From: Cellulomonas triticagri
Lineage (GTDB): Bacteria; Actinomycetota; Actinomycetes; Actinomycetales; Cellulomonadaceae
DNA length: 64,000 bases
Reading direction: 5' to 3'
NCBI RefSeq assembly: GCF_003696205.1
Contig: NZ_RFFI01000001.1
Coordinates: 1 to 64,000 of the forward strand
In this document: one piece after another, positions 20,315-32,175 of the stretch
Layout of the letters: the number at the start of each line of letters is the position of its first letter
Numbering within the stretch: the first letter of the stretch is position 1
The notes under the pieces: model-generated
What the model was told of the DNA's origin: nothing
Seen by the model: only the letters and a program-made list of their open reading frames with translations
Database searches by the model: none
Made by a program: the position numbers and the translations under genes

Positions 20315-20731
20315 TTACCGGGCGGTGGACCGCGCCAGGGCCCCGACGATGCGCACGTCCGCGTCGAGCCACGGCACCGACAGCCAGTCCCCCACCGGGA
20401 GGGTGCGCAGCTCGTCGTGCTCGACCAGGGGCTCGGGGGTGCCCGTCACCACGACGGCGCGCCACAGCCGCATCGTGTAGCGCTCGGTGAGCACCCACGC
20501 GCCGTCGTCCGGCCCGACGAGCTCCGCGCCCAGCCGTACGTCGACCCCGAGCTCCTCGCGCAGCTCCCGGTGCACGGCCTCCTCGGGGGTCTCCCCCGGC
20601 TCGACCTTCCCGCCGGGGAACTCCCAGCGCCCCGCGAGGCTCACCGGCGACCGCCGCCGGGCGGCGAGCAGGGTGGTGGGCGCGTCGAGGTCGTCGACGA
20701 TCGCGGCGGCCACGACCAGCACGGGAGTCAT
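20315..20731 (-). CDS. Nudix hydrolase, MutT-like
   Basis: This protein has 138 residues. The Nudix box G-x5-E-x7-REUXEEXGU is complete in GKVEPGETPEEAVHRELREELG at residues about 41-62 (quoted only to locate the motif ends). The preceding GRWEFPGG is typical of MutT-type 8-oxo-dGTP or CTP pyrophosphohydrolases. The start is the ATG at 20731. The exact nucleotide substrate cannot be told from sequence. Confidence 0.9.
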   Translation of the reverse strand: MTPVLVVAAAIVDDLDAPTTLLAARRRSPVSLAGRWEFPGGKVEPGETPEEAVHRELREELGVDVRLGAELVGPDDGAWVLTERYTMRLWRAVVVTGTPEPLVEHDELRTLPVGDWLSVPWLDADVRIVGALARSTAR

Positions 20732-20759
20732 GCGCGCAGTCTGCCAGCGGCGCCGCCGG

Positions 20760-21830
20760 TCAGCCGATCAGGAGCAGGCCCGCCAGGCTGACACCGAGCG
20801 CCACCACGGTCGCGACCCCGCCCAGGGCGAGCGGCCGGGCGCCGGTCCGGATCAGCCGGTCCACGCGGATCTGGCTGCCGAGCGCGACCATCGCGGCACC
20901 GAGCAGCAGCGTGGTCACCGGCTTCACCGCCGGGAGCACGACGTCCGGGACCAGACCTGCGGACCGCACCAGCACCGCCGCCAGGAACCCGACGACGAAC
21001 AGCGGCACCAGCGGCGCCCGCCGCCGTCCGGTCGTGGACGGTCCGCCCGCGCGGCGCCGGGCCACGCCGACCCCGGCGACCAGCGGCGCGAGCAGCACCA
21101 CCCGGGCGAGCTTCGCGACCACGGCGACCGACAGGGCCGCGGCGGAGACCGCTCCCGCTGCCGCGACGACCTGCGCGACCTCGTGCACCGCCATGCCCGC
21201 CCACAGCCCGGCGGTGCGGTCGGACAGCCCGAGCGCCCCCGCGAGCACCGGGACCGCGACGATGGCGAGGCTGCCGTACAGGGTGACGAGCGCGACGGCG
21301 GTCGCGACGTCCTCCTCGTCGGCGTCCGCGACCGGGCTCATCGCGGCGACCGCCGCCGCCCCGCAGATCGAGAACCCCGTCGCCACCAGCAGGCTCAGCG
21401 TGCGACCGACCCCGAGCCGGGGGCCCAGCCACCGCGTGACCGCGAACGTGACGGCGACCGTCACCAGCAGCACCGCGACCTCGCGGGCCCCGAGGTCGAG
21501 CAGGTCGCCGACCGCCAGCTGCAGCCCCAGCAGCACCACCCCGGTGCGCAGCACCCGGCGGCCCGTCCACGCGAGGCCCGGGTCGAGTGCGGCGGGCAGC
21601 AGCCCGGCGGCGCGGGCGCCTGCCCCGAGCAGCAGGGCGAGCAGCAGTCCGGGCAGCACGGGGACCCACGCCGTCAGCGCGAGGCACGCGCCCGCCACGA
21701 CCAGCGCGGTGACGAGGCCGGGCAGCACCGCCCGCACGGCGGCGCCGCGCGGGGTGTCGCCACCGGCGGGGGCGACGGGCATGGCGGGGGTGGCGGGGGT
21801 GGCGGGGTCGGGCAGGGCAGGGCGAGGCAC
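20760..21830 (-). CDS. YeiH/UPF0324 family putative sulfate exporter
   Basis: This integral membrane protein has about 356 residues and roughly ten hydrophobic segments. Family signatures are GVVLLGLQLAVGDLLDLG, TGFSICGAAAVAAMSP, and WAGMAVHEVAQVVAAAGAVS (conserved His). Two starts are possible: GTG at 21830 (used) or ATG at 21782, giving 340 residues; neither has a well-spaced Shine-Dalgarno. It is divergent from a LysR gene, which matches the usual yeiH-yeiE type arrangement. Substrate assignments in this family rest on few experiments. Confidence 0.85.
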   Translation of the reverse strand: MPRPALPDPATPATPAMPVAPAGGDTPRGAAVRAVLPGLVTALVVAGACLALTAWVPVLPGLLLALLLGAGARAAGLLPAALDPGLAWTGRRVLRTGVVLLGLQLAVGDLLDLGAREVAVLLVTVAVTFAVTRWLGPRLGVGRTLSLLVATGFSICGAAAVAAMSPVADADEEDVATAVALVTLYGSLAIVAVPVLAGALGLSDRTAGLWAGMAVHEVAQVVAAAGAVSAAALSVAVVAKLARVVLLAPLVAGVGVARRRAGGPSTTGRRRAPLVPLFVVGFLAAVLVRSAGLVPDVVLPAVKPVTTLLLGAAMVALGSQIRVDRLIRTGARPLALGGVATVVALGVSLAGLLLIG

Positions 21831-21899
21831 TCCCCCACGATCCGCCGCGAACGCGTCGCCGGGAACGCCGACCTCGCTCGGGGGTTCTAGCCTGAGGCT

Positions 21900-22829
21900 A
21901 TGCCCGAACCCGTCCTGCCGTCCCGCCGCGTCCCCATGGGGGCGCTCGAGGTGCTGGACGCGGTGCACGCCGCGGGGTCGCTGTCCGGCGCCGCCCGCGC
22001 GCTCGGGCTCGCCCAGCCGTCCGTGAGCACGGCGCTGCGCCGCCTCGAGCGGCAGACCGGACTGGCCCTGGTCGTCCGCGCCCCGTCCGGGACGCGGCTC
22101 ACCGACGCCGGGCTGACGCTGCTCGACCGGGCGCGCGAGGTGCTGTCCGCGTCCGACGCGCTCGAGCGCGAGGTGCTCGCCCTGCGCACCGCGAGCGGCG
22201 CCCGGGTCCGGGTCGCGGCGAGCCTGAGCATCGCCGAGTACCTGGTGCCCGGCTGGCTCGCCTCCCGCCCGGCCGACGCCCCGCTGGTCGACCTGACGGT
22301 GGCGAACTCCCGGGACGTCATGGCGGCGGTGCTGGACGGCCGCGCCGACCTGGGGTTCGTCGAGGGCCCCGACGTCGCCGACGGCCTGCACGCCCGGGCG
22401 GTCGCCGAGGACGAGCTCGTGGTCGTCGTCGCCCCGGGGCACCCGTGGGCACGGCGCCGCCGGCCGCTCACGGCCGCCGAGCTCGCGTCCGCCCCGCTGG
22501 CCGTGCGCGAGGCGGGGTCGGGCACCCGCGCGGTGCTGGACCGGGCCCTCGCCGCGGCGGGCCACCCCGTCGCGGGCTCCCCCGCGCAGCTCGGCTCGAC
22601 GTCGGCGGTGAAGAACGTGGTGCGCGCGGGCACCACCGCCGCGGTGCTGTCCCGGCTGACGGTGGCCGACGAGGTCGCCCGGGGCGACCTGCGGCAGGTG
22701 CCGGTCGCGGACGTCGACCTGCGGCGCACGCTGCGCGTCGTCTGGTCCCGCTCCCGCCGCCCGACGCCGGGCGCCCGCGCGCTGGCCGAGCACGTCCTGC
22801 GCGAGTCGGGGGCGCCGAGCGGTCGCTAG
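21900..22829 (+). CDS. LysR-family transcriptional regulator
   Basis: This protein has 309 residues. The winged HTH is at residues 10-70 (LEVLDAVHAAGSLSGAARALGLAQPSVSTALRRLE) and a type-2 periplasmic-binding-like effector domain covers about 95-300. It is divergent from the YeiH-like transporter, with 69 bp between the starts, so it most likely controls that gene, possibly in response to a sulfur metabolite. TGAGG lies just before the ATG. Confidence 0.9.
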   Translation: MPEPVLPSRRVPMGALEVLDAVHAAGSLSGAARALGLAQPSVSTALRRLERQTGLALVVRAPSGTRLTDAGLTLLDRAREVLSASDALEREVLALRTASGARVRVAASLSIAEYLVPGWLASRPADAPLVDLTVANSRDVMAAVLDGRADLGFVEGPDVADGLHARAVAEDELVVVVAPGHPWARRRRPLTAAELASAPLAVREAGSGTRAVLDRALAAAGHPVAGSPAQLGSTSAVKNVVRAGTTAAVLSRLTVADEVARGDLRQVPVADVDLRRTLRVVWSRSRRPTPGARALAEHVLRESGAPSGR

Positions 22830-22915
22830 GCGCGGGGTTCGCGGCCCGGAGACCCGCACCTGCTGACCGCTCGGCGGGGGCCGGAGGGGTGCGAGGGGTG
22901 GGGGTGGGAGCGCGA

Positions 22916-22945
22916 GAGGCCGCTCCCGTGCTCGGGAGCGGCCTC
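22916..22945. terminator. Bidirectional terminator between the LysR and LuxR genes
   Basis: This is a perfect 13-bp stem (GAGGCCGCTCCCG with its complement) with loop TGCT. It lies between convergent genes. Confidence 0.75.
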
Positions 22946-22987
22946 GCGGCGTGGCGCCGGCCCGCAGGGGGTGGGTCGGCGCGGAGG

Positions 22988-23227
22988 TCAGCGGATGCCG
23001 GCGGCCTTCGCCCAGGCGACGGCCTCGGCGCGCGTCGAGACGCCGATCTTGCGGTAGACGGACCGCACCTGCGACTTCACCGTGTTGCGGGTGACGAAGA
23101 GGCGGCGCGCGATGTCCTCCAGCGTGACGTCCTCCCCGAGCTCCGCGAGGACGACCCGCTCACGCGTGGTGAGCGGCTCGCCGAGGATGCTGGTGGAGGG
23201 GGTGGGTGCGAGCTCCAGGGTGGCCAT
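22988..23227 (-). CDS. Small single-domain LuxR-type DNA-binding protein
   Basis: This protein of 79 residues is almost wholly a LuxR/NarL-type HTH: PLTTRERVVLAEL, DIARRLFVTRNTVKSQVRSVYRKIGV, and the closing AEAVAWAKAAGI. There is no receiver or sensor domain. Such stand-alone HTH proteins exist in actinobacteria, but a general role is not established. The ATG has GGAGG nearby (rc of 23232-23240). The 246 bp upstream, up to gcvH, contain no gene I can support. Confidence 0.75.
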   Translation of the reverse strand: MATLELAPTPSTSILGEPLTTRERVVLAELGEDVTLEDIARRLFVTRNTVKSQVRSVYRKIGVSTRAEAVAWAKAAGIR

Positions 23228-23473
23228 GCTGTCCTCCGGTTGTCATGAGACGAGGTTCGGTCCCCGGGTTCTCGGGGCCTTTCACCGGTTGATCGGCAAG
23301 TGTGGCCGCGTCCATCGCAGTTCGGTTCTCACCCGCGTGAAACCGCCTCAGATCGAACCCGCTCGCGCACCCCGTGTGCTAGGACCAAAGGACCTGGTCA
23401 CCCGCGCGGCAAGCGGTGTCCGATTCCGCCCGGAACACCACCCGAACGGACTAACGTCACGTGAGGGTGCGTC

Positions 23474-23845
23474 TCAGTCCGTGGCCAGGGCGGCGTACTC
23501 GTCCGTGGACAGCAGGGTCCCGGCACTCGTGACGTCCACCTTGAACAGCCACCCCGCGCCGTACGGGTCGGAGTTCACGACGGACGGCTCGTCCACCGCG
23601 GACTGGTTCACCTCGACGACGGTGCCCGACACCGGGGAGAACAGCTCGGAGACGGACTTCGTCGACTCGACCTCGCCGACGACGGCGCCCGCGGCGACCT
23701 CGCTGCCGACGGTCGGCAGCTCCAGGTAGACGATGTCGCCGAGCGCGTCCGCGGCGGTCTGGGTGATGCCGACGGTGGCGGGCTCGGCGGAGTCGATCCA
23801 CTCGTGCTCGGCGGTGTACTGCAGGGTGCTGGGGAAGTCGCTCAT
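23474..23845 (-). CDS. gcvH: Glycine cleavage system H protein
   Basis: This lipoyl carrier protein, 123 residues, shuttles the aminomethyl group between P, T and L proteins. The lipoylation site Lys is in [19 protein letters not shown] at about residue 65, and the fold motifs [28 protein letters not shown] and [11 protein letters not shown] are intact. It is the last gene of gcvPTH, 44 bases behind gcvT. The L protein (lpd) is not in this window. Confidence 0.96.
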   Translation of the reverse strand: MSDFPSTLQYTAEHEWIDSAEPATVGITQTAADALGDIVYLELPTVGSEVAAGAVVGEVESTKSVSELFSPVSGTVVEVNQSAVDEPSVVNSDPYGAGWLFKVDVTSAGTLLSTDEYAALATD

Positions 23846-23889
23846 GGGTCTCTCTCGATCCGGTGCGGGGCTGACGGGGGTGGGGGTGC

Positions 23890-25052
23890 TCAGGCGCGGG
23901 TGTAGAACGGCAGCGCGACGACCCGGACCGGCTCGCGCCGCCCCCGGACGTCCACGGCGAGCTCGGTGCCGACCGCGCTGACCTCGGGGGTCACGTAGGC
24001 CATGGCGATCGGGGTGCCGAGGGTCGGCGACGGGGCGCCCGAGGTGACCCGGCCGACGGTCACGGCGTCGGCCGCGGTGCTCGCGACGACCTCGTACCCG
24101 TGGCGGGCGGCGCGGCGCCCGGAGCCGACCAGGCCGACCAGCACCCGCGAGGGCGTGGCGTGGGCGCGCGCGGCCAGCGCCTCGCGGCCGACGAACGGCA
24201 GCGGCTCCCCGTCGGGCCCGGTCTTGTCGAGCTTGACGACCCGGCCGAGGCCGGCGTCGTGCGGGGCGGTGGTGGTGTCGAGCTCGTTGCCGTACAGCGG
24301 CATGCCCGCCTCCAGGCGCAGGCTGTCGCGCGCGGACAGCCCGGCGGGCACCAGGCCCAGCGGGGTCCCGGCGGCGAGCAGGTCCCGCCACAGGCCGGGC
24401 GCGGCGTCGGCGGGCACGAACAGCTCGAAGCCGTCCTCGCCGGTGTAGCCGGTGCGGGCGACCAGGGCCTCGACCCCGCCGACCGTCGCGGGCATCCCGG
24501 CGTAGTACCGCACGTCCCGCACCGCGTCGACGTGCGCGGGGTCGGTGAGGCCGGTGACGATCTCCGCCGCGCGCGGGCCCTGGACGGCGATCAGCGCCGT
24601 CTCCAGCGACCGGTCGGTCAGCGAGGCGTCGAAACCCTCCAGCCGCACGGCGAGCGCGTCCCGCACCACGGCGACGTTCGACGCGTTCGCGACGACGAGG
24701 TACGCCTCGTCGCCCAGCCGGTAGACGATCAGGTCGTCGAGGATGCCGCCGTCGGGCTGGACGATCATCGTGTACCGGGCGCGCCCGATCGCGAGGGCCG
24801 ACAGGTTGCCGACCAGGGCGTGGTCCAGCGCGGCGCCCGCACCGGGTCCGTCGACGTGCAGCTCGCCCATGTGGGACAGGTCGAACAGCCCGGCGGCGGT
24901 GCGCACCGCCTGGTGCTCGGCCAGGTCGCCGGCGTAGCGCAGCGGCATCTGCCACCCGGCGAACGGCGTCATCGTCGCGCCGAGCGCCACGTGCTCGTCG
25001 TGCAGCGGGGACAGCACGACCTCGGGGGCCGGCGTGGGCGTGGGGGTCTCGG

Positions 25053-25056
<4 letters not shown>
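23890..25056 (-). CDS. gcvT: Glycine cleavage system aminomethyltransferase T
   Basis: This folate-dependent T protein, 388 residues, makes methylene-tetrahydrofolate and ammonia from the H-bound intermediate. The motifs are [48 protein letters not shown] and [14 protein letters not shown]. The GTG start overlaps the gcvP stop (GTGA), so translation is coupled. About 12 N-terminal residues are a Pro/Thr-rich addition. Confidence 0.95.
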
Positions 25057-28031
<2,975 letters not shown>

Positions 28032-28124
28032 GCGGCTGCTCCGGGATCGGACGAGCGGGGACGGACGTGCGGGGGTGGCGCGTCTCCCCGCTCTGTCATC
28101 CGCCGGCCTCGGGCGGGGCCCGGG

Positions 28125-28350
28125 CACGCACGACCTGAGAGTTTTGCCGGTCCGCCGTGCCCGTGAGGGCCGGGGCGCGCCGACTTGCACCGTCGGTGGG
28201 CCGACTCGGGGTCGGCCGCTTTCCAGAGTTGCCTCGCCACGGCGGTACGGGGGCCTGAGAGATTCCCGGGGAGGGTTGCTCCTTCGGCGCCTCGCGTCCG
28301 GCGCGCCCCGCGTCGGGACGGCACCGTGCGGGAGGGCTCTCCCGCCGCGG
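28125..28350 (-). promoter_or_regulatory. Tandem glycine riboswitch upstream of gcvP
   Basis: Two aptamers are readable on the minus strand. The first runs from GGGAGAGCCC through GGCGCCGAAGGAGCAA and GGAATCTCTCAGG to CTCTGGAAAG. The second contains CACCGACGGTGCAAG and CAAAACTCTCAGG. These are the diagnostic loops of the glycine riboswitch. The leader has about 90 bases between aptamer 2 and the gcvP GTG. Glycine binding is expected to turn the gcvPTH operon on. The 489-bp gap 28032-28519 otherwise holds only promoter-type sequence. Confidence 0.93.
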
Positions 28351-28475
28351 TTCGAGCAGCGTGTGAAGTTGTCTGGGTCACAGCGTAACCGCGGCCCCGC
28401 CCGGCGTCGTCAGGCGTCCGCGGTCCGGTCGGCGAGTCGGTGGTGCGACCCGTAGGCGCTCCGAGGTTTCTCGGG

Positions 28476-28515
28476 AGTTTCTGTATCGCCTGCACGCACC
28501 ACCGTGCTAGAAACT
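28476..28515. repeat. Nested inverted repeat just upstream of the AlbA-type gene
   Basis: AGTTTCT (28476-28482) is repeated inverted as AGAAACT (28509-28515). Inside it GCACG (28492-28496) pairs with CGTGC (28503-28507). The structure ends five bases before the ATG at 28520, so it could be an operator or an mRNA hairpin over the start site. Confidence 0.5.
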
Positions 28516-28519
28516 TGTT

Positions 28520-30226
28520 ATGAAACTCGATCCAGTCGGACCGGCGCTCGAGCGTGTCCTCGCCGGGGCGACCGCAGACTCCCTCGAGTCGCCGACCCTG
28601 GACTTCAAGCGCGACCCCCACACGGTGACCGGGCGCGGCGCCTCAGCGAACCCGCAGGCCCGGTTGGTCGAGGTACTGGTCGACGCCGTGATCTGCTTCG
28701 CCAACGCCCGCGGTGGTCGCATCGTCCTCGGCGTCGACGACAAGACACCCGGTCCGGGCGCCTTCTTCGGGACCCAGGCGGACCCGACGGCGCTGCGGAA
28801 CCGCATCTACGGGAACACTCGTCCGCAGCTCACGGTCCCGATCGAGGAGGTCGAGTTCCACGGGACGCGGCTCCTGGTCATCACGGTCCCTGAGGGCTTG
28901 GACCTCGTCACCGACAGCAAGGGCAAGGCGCTCGGCCGCGACGGGACGTCGTGCAGGCCGTTGACCGAAGAAGCTCGTCGGGCGCTCGCCCACGAGCGAC
29001 GCAACCCCGATCTGACCTCACGGCAGTCGGAGCGCGTCGCCGCGGATATCGCGCCCGGCGCGTTAGCAGAGCTGCGCAGGCTGCTGGGACAGCTCGTCGA
29101 CCTGCGCAGCCAGATGGCCGACCTGGACGACGCGAGCCTGCTCCGCGCTCTCAACCTCGTGGACCGGGAAGGTCGCCTGCTGGTCGCGGGCGAGATCCTG
29201 CTCTGCGTGCCCGAGCACGACGTCCTCGACCTCATGATGCGCCCGGCCCCCGGAGCCGAGCCGTCCGTCCGTCGCTTTCGCGAGCCGCTGGTGCTCCTGC
29301 TCCCCCGGGTGCTCGATCTCGTCCGCTCGACGATCGACCCCGAGGTGGCCCGTGTCGCCCTCTCCGGCGGCCAGGAGGTCGCGCTACCCGACTTCTCCCC
29401 CATCGCGGTCGACGAGGCGGTGACCAACGCCCTCGTCCACCGCGACTACGCGCGACACGAGCGGACGGTGGTCGACCACTCCCCCAACGTGCTCCGCATC
29501 TGGTCGCCGGGCGGCCTCCCGTTCGGGGTCACCGAGGACCGCCTGCTGAGCACCGTGTCGACCCCTCGCAACGTCACCCTGATGACGGCGATGCAGCAGA
29601 TCGGGCTAGCCGAGCGCGCGTCGCGAGGCATCGACCGAATGTTCCGGGAGCAGGTGCGCGTCGGGCAGCGCGTGCCCGTCATCTCGGCCGACGAGTACGC
29701 CGTCGAGGTGTCGTTCACGAGCGGGGCGCCGAACCGGGCGTTCGCCGGCTACGTGGCCTCGCTGCCTCGGGCGCTCCGGGAGAACGTGGACGCCATGCTG
29801 GCACTCGTCCACCTCTGCTCGCGGCCGACGCTCTCGGTGACCGACGGCGCGCGGCTGCTGCAGGTGACCGAGGTCGAGGCGAAGGACCGGATCGACTCCT
29901 TGGCGTCCGGCCCGGTCCCTCTTGTCGAGCGAGACGGCGACGCCCGGCGTGGCGTCCGTTGGCGTCTGCGCCCCGGCGTCGCGGCTTCCCTGGGCACCGC
30001 CGTGCGCCACCGCACACGTGCCGACTCCGCCCGGCCCCGGGTCGAAGCGCACCTCCAGGAGTACGGCTGGATCACCAACCGCACCATCCGGAACATGTTC
30101 GACCTCGATGTGCAGCAGGCGACGCAGATGCTCAACGAACTGCGCTCGGCGAACGTCGTGGTGAAGGACCCTGACGGCCCGCAGCGCGGCCCCTCGATCC
30201 GTTGGCTGCCGGTCAGCTCGTCCTGA
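28520..30226 (+). CDS. Schlafen/AlbA_2-domain ATP-binding protein
   Basis: This protein has 568 residues. Residues about 20-150 are the AlbA_2 (Schlafen-like) domain: LESPTLDFKRDPH, LVDAVICFANARGGRIVLGVDD. A GHKL-type ATP-binding region follows at about 290-370 (VDEAVTNALVHRDYARHE, LRIWSPGGLPFGVTE). The C-terminus is winged-helix-like. This is the COG2865 architecture, whose members are variously annotated as regulators and appear in some defence loci. It stands alone, with less uniform G/C third-base use than its neighbours, and overlaps the next convergent gene by 14 bases. Target and role are unknown. Confidence 0.85.
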   Translation: MKLDPVGPALERVLAGATADSLESPTLDFKRDPHTVTGRGASANPQARLVEVLVDAVICFANARGGRIVLGVDDKTPGPGAFFGTQADPTALRNRIYGNTRPQLTVPIEEVEFHGTRLLVITVPEGLDLVTDSKGKALGRDGTSCRPLTEEARRALAHERRNPDLTSRQSERVAADIAPGALAELRRLLGQLVDLRSQMADLDDASLLRALNLVDREGRLLVAGEILLCVPEHDVLDLMMRPAPGAEPSVRRFREPLVLLLPRVLDLVRSTIDPEVARVALSGGQEVALPDFSPIAVDEAVTNALVHRDYARHERTVVDHSPNVLRIWSPGGLPFGVTEDRLLSTVSTPRNVTLMTAMQQIGLAERASRGIDRMFREQVRVGQRVPVISADEYAVEVSFTSGAPNRAFAGYVASLPRALRENVDAMLALVHLCSRPTLSVTDGARLLQVTEVEAKDRIDSLASGPVPLVERDGDARRGVRWRLRPGVAASLGTAVRHRTRADSARPRVEAHLQEYGWITNRTIRNMFDLDVQQATQMLNELRSANVVVKDPDGPQRGPSIRWLPVSSS

Positions 30227-30539
30227 AGGGGAGGTCGGAGGTCACGACCGCCGCGGCGTGCTCGGACGGCTCCGCCGCGCGCACCTCGACCGAACGGACG
30301 GCCGCGAGCCGGGCGACCGTGCGGGTCAGCAGCCGCTGGCGGCGCTCCGAGGCCGTGAACGTCACCACGATCAGCCCCACCCCGTCGACCACGTCGCCGG
30401 TCGCCAGCGAGTCGAACGACACCCCGCGGGTGGAGAACACCCCCGCGAGCGCCGTCAGCGTCCCCGTGGCGTCGACACCTCGCACGAACGCCACCCAGCG
30501 GTGGTCGCCCGGGGCGGGCGGGATCGTCGGCGCGGTCAC
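30213..30539 (-). CDS. ACT-domain protein
   Basis: This protein of 108 residues has one ACT domain (HRWVAFVRGVDATGTLTALAGVFSTRGVSFDSL, quoted in part). The pattern resembles the small subunit of acetolactate synthase but lacks that protein's second domain. ACT domains usually bind amino acids. The GTG start overlaps the stop of the dehydrogenase gene by four bases (GTGA), so the two are co-translated, suggesting a regulatory partner for that enzyme. The last residues overlap the convergent AlbA-type gene. Confidence 0.75.
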   Translation of the reverse strand: MTAPTIPPAPGDHRWVAFVRGVDATGTLTALAGVFSTRGVSFDSLATGDVVDGVGLIVVTFTASERRQRLLTRTVARLAAVRSVEVRAAEPSEHAAAVVTSDLPFRTS

Positions 30540-31627
30540 CGGGCCACCTCCGCCCCGGCGCCGAGGCCCCACGGCCGCAGCATCGCGTCGATCCGCTCCG
30601 CCGTCGCCAGCAGCCGCCGCGCCTCGTCCGGCTCGGGCTCGTCCAGCAGCACCCGCGACCAGCCCTCCGGGCCGAGCACCACCGGCACCCCGAGGACGCC
30701 GTGCAGCGGGGTCCCGGCGACCTCGACCTCGCCCGCGAGCGCGACCTGGCCCGCCACGACGATGTCCCGGCCGTCCAGCACCGTGTCCACCAGGTCCACC
30801 GTCGCGTTCGCCGTCGCCGCCGCGGTCTTCGCGCCGCTCTGGTGCGTCAGCCACGGGCGGGACACCCCGCGCAGGTCCGGCGGCCACGTCTCGACCAGGT
30901 CGAACGCCCCCGCGACGTCGTCCACCATCAGCCCCCCGAGGCGGACCTTCGCCTCGTCGATCTCCGCGCCGAAGCCGTCCAGCGACCGACCGCCGCGCAG
31001 CTGCGCGACCGCGCGCCGCCGCTCGTCCGCGTCCAGGCCGCTGACCCGCACCGTCGACCACAGCGGCACCAGGTCGTCGCCGTGCTGCCCCGCCGCGAAC
31101 CCGCCGACCCGGTGGCGGCGCACCCCCAGGGACACCGCGACCTCCCGGCGGAACCGCAGCGTGTCCAGCCACGCGCCCATCCCGATCACCCGGTGCCGAC
31201 CGAGCTCGCGCGCGACCACGGCGACGCCCAGCTCGACGGGGTTCGACACCACGACCACGACCTCGTGCCCGGAGCCGTGCTCCGCGATCGACCGGGCGTA
31301 CGCGGCGAACACGGCGTGGTTCTCCGCGGCCAGGGCCGCCCGGTCCGCGACCGCGCCCGCGCGCGCCGGAGCCGTCCGGCCCGCGGCCAGCACGATGACG
31401 TCCGCGACCACGTCGTCCGGGTGCAGCGCCACGTCGATCAGCGGGGCGTGCTCGTCGTACGCGTCGACCAGGTCCGCCCGCAGCCCGTACGAGGCCCGCC
31501 CGGACGAGCCGTCCGGCCGTCCGACGAGCTGCAGCCGCGAGGTCGTCGGCAGCACCCTCCGCTCGATGAGCTGGGCGCACACCTGGCGCCCCACGTCCCC
31601 TGTCGCACCCAGCACCGCCACGTCCAC
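30536..31627 (-). CDS. Malate/lactate dehydrogenase-family protein
   Basis: This NAD-dependent 2-hydroxyacid dehydrogenase-like protein has 363 residues. The Rossmann start is VAVLGATGDVGRQV. VVVVSNPVEL corresponds to the TNPVD motif, GMGAWLDTLRFR to the LDT-R substrate-Arg segment, and GGFAAGQHGDDLVPLWS to the active-site His (G-x-HG-D-S). The catalytic residues therefore look present. It differs enough from classical Mdh that the substrate is unclear. The gene is coupled to the ACT-domain gene. The GTG start gives MDVAVLGATG. Confidence 0.8.
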   Translation of the reverse strand: MDVAVLGATGDVGRQVCAQLIERRVLPTTSRLQLVGRPDGSSGRASYGLRADLVDAYDEHAPLIDVALHPDDVVADVIVLAAGRTAPARAGAVADRAALAAENHAVFAAYARSIAEHGSGHEVVVVVSNPVELGVAVVARELGRHRVIGMGAWLDTLRFRREVAVSLGVRRHRVGGFAAGQHGDDLVPLWSTVRVSGLDADERRRAVAQLRGGRSLDGFGAEIDEAKVRLGGLMVDDVAGAFDLVETWPPDLRGVSRPWLTHQSGAKTAAATANATVDLVDTVLDGRDIVVAGQVALAGEVEVAGTPLHGVLGVPVVLGPEGWSRVLLDEPEPDEARRLLATAERIDAMLRPWGLGAGAEVAR

Positions 31628-31682
31628 GGCCCCGAGGCTAGTGCGGGGACGTGTCCGGCACGTGACGCGGGGGCGGGGCGGC

Positions 31683-32087
31683 TCAGTCGAAGTCGAGCAG
31701 GTCGCCCAGCCAGGACTCCCGCTTCTTCTTCTTGCCGTACGGGTAGCGCGGGTCGCGGCGGTCGTCGTACCGGCGGTCGTCGCGGTAGCGCTCGTCCCGG
31801 TAGCCGTCGCGCGGCTGTTCGTAGCCGCGGTCCCGGTACCCGTCGCCGTACCCGGGGGCGGGCGGGGGCGCCGCGGGCGGGTACGCGCCGAACCGGGGGT
31901 CGGCGGCAGGCGGCGCGGCGGGCGCCGCGGGGGCGCCGGTGGCCGAGGGCACGCCCGCGGCGCGGTCGAGGATCTTGTCGAGCTCGCCGCGGTCCAGCCA
32001 GATGCCGCGGCACGACGGGCAGTAGTCGATCTCGACGCCCTGCCGCTCCGCCATCACCAGCTCGGCCCCGTCCGTGGGACACCTCAT
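31683..32087 (-). CDS. TFIIB-type zinc-ribbon protein with Tyr/Arg-rich tail
   Basis: This protein has 134 residues. Residues 1-40 are a zf-TFIIB ribbon: RCPTDGAELVMAERQGVEI, then DYCPSCRGIWLDRGELDKIL. The first knuckle reads Cys-x-x-Asp instead of Cys-x-x-Cys. The middle is Ala/Pro-rich, followed by a low-complexity stretch of repeated YRD/RRYDD units, a KKKK cluster and the acidic end LLDFD. The ATG has a consensus GGAGGT four bases upstream. The role is unknown; the disordered charged tail suggests nucleic-acid or protein contacts. Confidence 0.8.
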   Translation of the reverse strand: MRCPTDGAELVMAERQGVEIDYCPSCRGIWLDRGELDKILDRAAGVPSATGAPAAPAAPPAADPRFGAYPPAAPPPAPGYGDGYRDRGYEQPRDGYRDERYRDDRRYDDRRDPRYPYGKKKKRESWLGDLLDFD

Positions 32088-32175
32088 GTCGACCTCCTTC
32101 GCCCGCGCGCCGACGTCGGGTCGGCGCGCACCGTCCGGCCCTGGAACGAACGGGCGCCCGGTGGGGTTCCGCGTC

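Noticed and set aside
21780..21840. Triple GCCACCCCC-like repeat at the start of the YeiH-like gene as a regulatory element
   Set aside because: It encodes a Pro-Ala-Thr-rich N-terminal stretch and is explained by coding sequence if the GTG start is used.
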